Shown: piece after piece, positions 60,654 through 64,000 of the stretch
Position numbering within the stretch: position 1 is the stretch's first letter
Layout of the letters: each line of letters starts with the position of its first letter
Notes under the pieces: model-generated
The model's database searches: none
Told to the model about the DNA's origin: nothing
Seen by the model: only the letters and a program-made list of their open reading frames with translations
Translations under genes and position numbers: made by a program
From: Auraticoccus monumenti
GTDB lineage: Bacteria; Actinomycetota; Actinomycetes; Propionibacteriales; Propionibacteriaceae
Length of the DNA: 64,000 nucleotides
Reading direction: 5' to 3'
Assembly (NCBI RefSeq): GCF_900101785.1
Contig: NZ_LT629688.1
Coordinates: forward strand, 1,736,001-1,800,000

Positions 60654-61493
60654 TCAGGGCAGGCGGGCGGCGCGGCGGAGCACGGCCAGCACGGGCGGGC
60701 CGAGGACGAGGAGGGCCACCGTGTTGGTGACGGCCCGGCCGGTGTCCCAGCCGCCGGTGGAGGTGATCAGGGTGAAGACGGCGAAGCGCCGCAGGTTCTC
60801 CAGCACCGGGGCCCCGGGCAGGTAGTCCAGGGCGCCGGGGGTGGCCGCCCCGCCGGTGCTGGTCACGAACGGCCAGAACCAGAGGTTCATCAGCAGCCCG
60901 AACGCGTACGCCGAGACGATGCCGTAGACCACCAGCACCGCGAGCTCCCGACGTCCCCGCAGCCGACGGGGGAGCAGGCCGGCACCCATGCCGATCCACG
61001 CCGCGCACACCATCTGGAACGGCAGCCAGGGCCCGACCCCGGCCGTCAGCAGCGCCGAGGCGAACAGCGAGGTGCAGCCCAGCAGGAACCCGAACCCGGG
61101 CCCGAACACCCGACCGGCCAGCACCAGCGTGAAGAAGACCGACTCCACCCCGGCGGTCCCCGCGCTGAGCGTGGGCCGCAGCGCCGCGTTCAGCGCCGAC
61201 AGCACCCCGAGCACGGCCAGCGTGCGGGAGTCCAGCCCCCGCTCGCCGAGCTGGGCCAGGGTGAGCAGCACCAGGGCCGGCAGCAGCAGGGCCAGCAGCC
61301 AGGGGGCGTCCCCCCGCTGGCCGCCCGCGTCCGCCGGCAGCCACAACGGCCAGAGGAAGACCGAGAGCGCGAGCACGCTGGCCACGGCCACCACCACCGC
61401 CGACCACCCGTGCAGCCGGACCCCGACCGGGGCCGCCCCCACCTCCACGACGGGCAGCGACGGGTCGAGCCGGGACGCCGCGGAGCCGGCCAT
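60654..61493 (-). CDS. ECF transporter substrate-binding (S) component
   Basis: A 279-residue membrane protein that captures a vitamin-like substrate. It has about seven or eight helices, such as VVVAVASVLALSVFLWPLWL and LLALLLPALVLLTLAQLG, and the S-component-like part LAVLGVLSALNAALRPTL with GPGFGFLLGCTSLFASALL. Its position after EcfA and EcfT supports the call. The substrate cannot be read from sequence. ATG 61493 overlaps the EcfA stop; GTG 61496 is an alternative. Confidence 0.8.
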   Translation of the reverse strand: MAGSAASRLDPSLPVVEVGAAPVGVRLHGWSAVVVAVASVLALSVFLWPLWLPADAGGQRGDAPWLLALLLPALVLLTLAQLGERGLDSRTLAVLGVLSALNAALRPTLSAGTAGVESVFFTLVLAGRVFGPGFGFLLGCTSLFASALLTAGVGPWLPFQMVCAAWIGMGAGLLPRRLRGRRELAVLVVYGIVSAYAFGLLMNLWFWPFVTSTGGAATPGALDYLPGAPVLENLRRFAVFTLITSTGGWDTGRAVTNTVALLVLGPPVLAVLRRAARLP

Positions 61494-63097
61494 CACGCCT
61501 CCCCACCCGTGGTCGGCAGCGCCCGGACGTCGGCGAGCACCTCGTCGACGGTCAGGTACGGCAGCGGGGACATCACCTTGGCCACCTGGGTGGCGAGCAG
61601 CGCCGAGCCGGCCAGCACGTCGCGGGTCGGGCCGTCGCTGACCACCTCGCCGCCGGCCAGCACCACGACCCGCCGGCAGGTCCGGGCCACGAACTCGACG
61701 TCGTGGGTGGCCACCAGCACGCTCCGGCCGCGGGCGGCGAGGTCGCCGACCAGGGCGCCCAGCACCGCCTTGGCCTCGTAGTCCAGCCCGCGGGTGGGCT
61801 CGTCCAGCAGCACCAGCGACGTCTCCGCAGCCAGCTGCAGGGCCAGCACCAGGGCCAGCTTCTGGCCCTCGGAGAGGTCGCGGGGGTGCTGGCCGGGGTC
61901 GATCCCGGGGACCAGCCCGTCCAGCGTGGCCAGGGTGGTGCCCGGCTCCTGGCCGGCCTGCTGGTCGGCCTCCGCGCACTCCTGCTCGACGGTCTCCAGG
62001 TACAGCAGGTCGGTGGGCGTCTGCGGCACCAGGGCCACCCGCCCGCGCGCCCGGGCGCCGTCGAGACGGACCTCACCGGCCTCGGCCCGACCGGCGCCGT
62101 GCAGCGCCCACAGCAGCGATGACTTGCCCGACCCGTTGCGGCCCATCAGCGCGCACACCTGGCCGGGCGGGACGTCCAGGTCGACCCCGGCCACGGCCAC
62201 CAGGCCGCCGTAGCGGACCACCACGCCGCGGGCGACCAGCCCGCGGCCGGGTGACGTCGTGGCCGGTGCCGGCTCGGCGGGCGGGCCGGGCAGCCGCCGG
62301 CGGAGGGGGGCGGCGTGCCGACGGGCGTCGCGGACGTCCAGCGGCAGCGGCGACCAGCCGAGCCGGCGACCCAGGTCGACCACCGGGGGGACCAGGGCGG
62401 CGCGGGCCAGCAGGGTCGCGGGGTCGCCGTGCTCGACGCGGCCACCGGGGAGCACGGCCACCACCCGGTCCGCGGACTCGACCACCCGCTCCATCCGGTG
62501 CTCGGCCACCAGCACCGTGGTGCCCAGGTCGTGCACCAGGCGCCGCAGCAGGGCGACGACCTCCTCCGCGGCCACCGGGTCCAGGGCGGAGGTGGGCTCG
62601 TCCAGCACCAGCAGCGGCGGCTGGAAGGTGAGCACGCTGCCGATCGCCACCCGCTGCTGCTGCCCGCCGGAGAGCGTGCGCAGGGCCCGGGAGCGCAGGT
62701 CGGCGATGCCCAGCAGGTCCAGGGTCTCCTCCACCCGCGCCCTCATCCGGGCCGGGGCCACCCCCAGCTGCTCCATGCCGTAGGCCAGCTCCTCCTCCAC
62801 GGTGTCGGTCACGAACCCGGCCAGCGGGTCCTGACCCACCCAGCCGACCCGGTCGGCCAGCTCCCGCGGGGTGGCCAGCGAGACGTCCTCACCGTCGAGC
62901 CGGACCCGGCCGGTGCGCCGCCCCGCGGTGAAGCGGGGCACGAGGTTGTTCACGACGCCGAGCAGGGTGGACTTGCCGCTGCCGGTGCGCCCGACCACCA
63001 GCGCCAGCTCGCCCTCGCCCACCTCCAGGCAGACGTCGACCAGGGTGTCGGAGTCGGCACCGGGGTAGCGCAGGCTGAGGTGCTCGATGCTCAGCAC
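61493..63097 (-). CDS. ECF transporter ATPase, fused double EcfA
   Basis: Two ABC ATPase domains in one 534-residue protein that power the ECF transporter. Domain 1 has Walker A VVGRTGSGKST (residues ~35-44), LSGGQQQRVAIG and LLVLDEPTSALDP. Domain 2 has Walker A LMGRNGSGKSS, a degenerate signature LSEGQKLALVLAL and LVLLDEPTRGLDYEAK. A Pro/Ala-rich linker separates them. GTG start 16 bp after the EcfT stop. The S component follows with an overlap. Confidence 0.92.
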   Translation of the reverse strand: MLSIEHLSLRYPGADSDTLVDVCLEVGEGELALVVGRTGSGKSTLLGVVNNLVPRFTAGRRTGRVRLDGEDVSLATPRELADRVGWVGQDPLAGFVTDTVEEELAYGMEQLGVAPARMRARVEETLDLLGIADLRSRALRTLSGGQQQRVAIGSVLTFQPPLLVLDEPTSALDPVAAEEVVALLRRLVHDLGTTVLVAEHRMERVVESADRVVAVLPGGRVEHGDPATLLARAALVPPVVDLGRRLGWSPLPLDVRDARRHAAPLRRRLPGPPAEPAPATTSPGRGLVARGVVVRYGGLVAVAGVDLDVPPGQVCALMGRNGSGKSSLLWALHGAGRAEAGEVRLDGARARGRVALVPQTPTDLLYLETVEQECAEADQQAGQEPGTTLATLDGLVPGIDPGQHPRDLSEGQKLALVLALQLAAETSLVLLDEPTRGLDYEAKAVLGALVGDLAARGRSVLVATHDVEFVARTCRRVVVLAGGEVVSDGPTRDVLAGSALLATQVAKVMSPLPYLTVDEVLADVRALPTTGGEA

Positions 63098-63113
63098 GCC
63101 GACGCCCCGGTGC

Positions 63114-64000
63114 TCACGACAACCCCCCGGCCGCCGCGGCGGGGGCGGCGGTCAGCGCGGGCGGGGGCGTCAGGACGGAGGGCAGCAGCGCGACGGCCAG
63201 CGCCACCACCACCGCGGGCACCAGGGTCGGCCACTGCTGCACCGGGGGGACCAGGACGGCCGCCTCGGGCCCGCGGGCCACCAGCTGGACCAGGACGAGG
63301 CAGCCGAGCCCGCACACCAGCACCAGCCACTCCGGGCCGCGCCACCGGTCGGGCCGGTAGCGGGTCCGCCGGACCGTGCGCCCGGCGTGCCGGAACCCGA
63401 GGGCGCCCAGCAGGACGCCGGCCGCCAGCACCAGCACCCCGCCGTCCAGCTCGGCCCAGGCCGCGTCGCTGGCGGGCAGCCAGCGCAGGCCTGGCAGGGC
63501 GCCGGTCACGACGGCGTAGCTGCCGAAGGCGAGCAGCAGCAGCCCGCCCAGCACGAGGGCGCCCGTCACCGCGCGACGGCGCGGCGTGGTGGAGCCATGC
63601 CGCCCGTAGCCCCGGGCGTCCATCGACGCCGCCAGCTGCAGGGAGCGGTCCAGCGCGTCGGTCAGCACGGGGACGACGATCGCACGCACCACCCGGTGAC
63701 GGTGGCGCACCCCGCGCCCGGCCGGGGTGGCCGAGCGCAGCAGCCGGGCCCGGCGGACCCGTTGCACCGAGTCGGCCAGCTGGGCGAAGACGGTGACCGA
63801 GACCACCAGCACCGCGCCCACCTCGTACAGCGCCCCGGGGACGGCGGCCAGCAGCCGCTTCGGGTTGGCCAGGGAGTTGGCCGCTCCCACGCAGACCACC
63901 ACCGCGGCCAGCCGCAGCCCGTCCTGCAGCCCGTACACCACGGCGTCGGCGGTGACCTCGCCCAGCAGCCGGATCCCACCCACCCACGACGGCAGCGGGA
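63114..64000 (-). CDS. ECF transporter transmembrane (T) component, N-terminus cut by window end
   Basis: At least 295 residues; the frame stays open to the window end (…PSWVGGIRLLGEV), so the true start lies beyond 64000. The family coupling motif is present in QLAASMDARGYGRHG (Ala-Arg-Gly), and FAQLADSVQRVRRARLLR is typical. Further helices follow, with an unusually long C-terminal half (LVLAAGVLLGALGF, WLVLVCGLGCLVLVQLVA). Operon order T-A-S points to a dedicated ECF system. No riboswitch is visible because the 5' region is outside the window. Confidence 0.85.
   Translation of the reverse strand, partial: PLPSWVGGIRLLGEVTADAVVYGLQDGLRLAAVVVCVGAANSLANPKRLLAAVPGALYEVGAVLVVSVTVFAQLADSVQRVRRARLLRSATPAGRGVRHRHRVVRAIVVPVLTDALDRSLQLAASMDARGYGRHGSTTPRRRAVTGALVLGGLLLLAFGSYAVVTGALPGLRWLPASDAAWAELDGGVLVLAAGVLLGALGFRHAGRTVRRTRYRPDRWRGPEWLVLVCGLGCLVLVQLVARGPEAAVLVPPVQQWPTLVPAVVVALAVALLPSVLTPPPALTAAPAAAAGGLS

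Overview
This window is high-GC chromosomal DNA from an actinobacterium. The evidence is many GTG starts, TAnnnT -10 boxes sitting 6-7 nt before start codons, DtxR/IdeR-type iron boxes, a CebR-like LacI operator, and genes for DksA/TraR, DUF1707, DUF3817 and DUF6314-like proteins. No 16S or other taxonomic marker is present. A Propionibacteriales-like lineage is a guess only. No tRNA, rRNA, CRISPR array, IS element or phage gene was recognised.

Layout. 1-4.8 kb: a partial gene end, then serB-ggt and a Gfo/Idh/MocA oxidoreductase on the minus strand, then an RNase HI/DUF4440 fusion. 4.8-5.56 kb: no intact gene; decayed coding-like fragments and the leader of the S10 operon. 5.56-18.4 kb: the S10 and spc ribosomal clusters in canonical order (rpsJ to rplO), then secY, adk and map. 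18.4-50.8 kb: about 32.5 kb that separates map from infA. It carries a TagF-like/GT4 fusion, a second TagF-like protein, galE, an iron-regulated hydroxamate-siderophore operon, a cellobiose-type ABC importer with GH1 beta-glucosidase and LacI regulator, redox enzymes, a prolyl oligopeptidase, MurJ, an ATP-grasp enzyme and a ferritin-like di-iron protein. 50.9-55.0 kb: the alpha-operon block (infA, rpmJ, rpsM, rpsK, rpsD, rpoA, rplQ), closed by a perfect 15-bp hairpin. 55-64 kb: a GT4 glycosyltransferase, DksA/TraR, a metallophosphoesterase, superoxide dismutase, a siderophore-interacting reductase with its own iron box, a transglutaminase-like protein, a GNAT, and an ECF vitamin transporter cut by the window end.

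How they work together. The ribosomal block builds both subunits, the SecY channel and RNA polymerase alpha. The siderophore operon (PLP decarboxylase, N-hydroxylase, GNAT-NIS synthetase fusion, cytosolic penicillin-acylase-like protein, second GNAT) should make a desferrioxamine/alcaligin-class hydroxamate. The reductase at 58 kb, under a similar iron box, could release the iron. The solute-binding protein, two permeases and GH1 enzyme import and split a beta-glucoside, and the LacI protein encoded last probably acts on two palindromes flanking the operon promoter. The TagF-like enzymes, GalE, MurJ and perhaps the ATP-grasp enzyme point to cell-envelope work. The siderophore operon is the most unusual system here, because of its domain fusion, duplicated acyltransferase and acylase.
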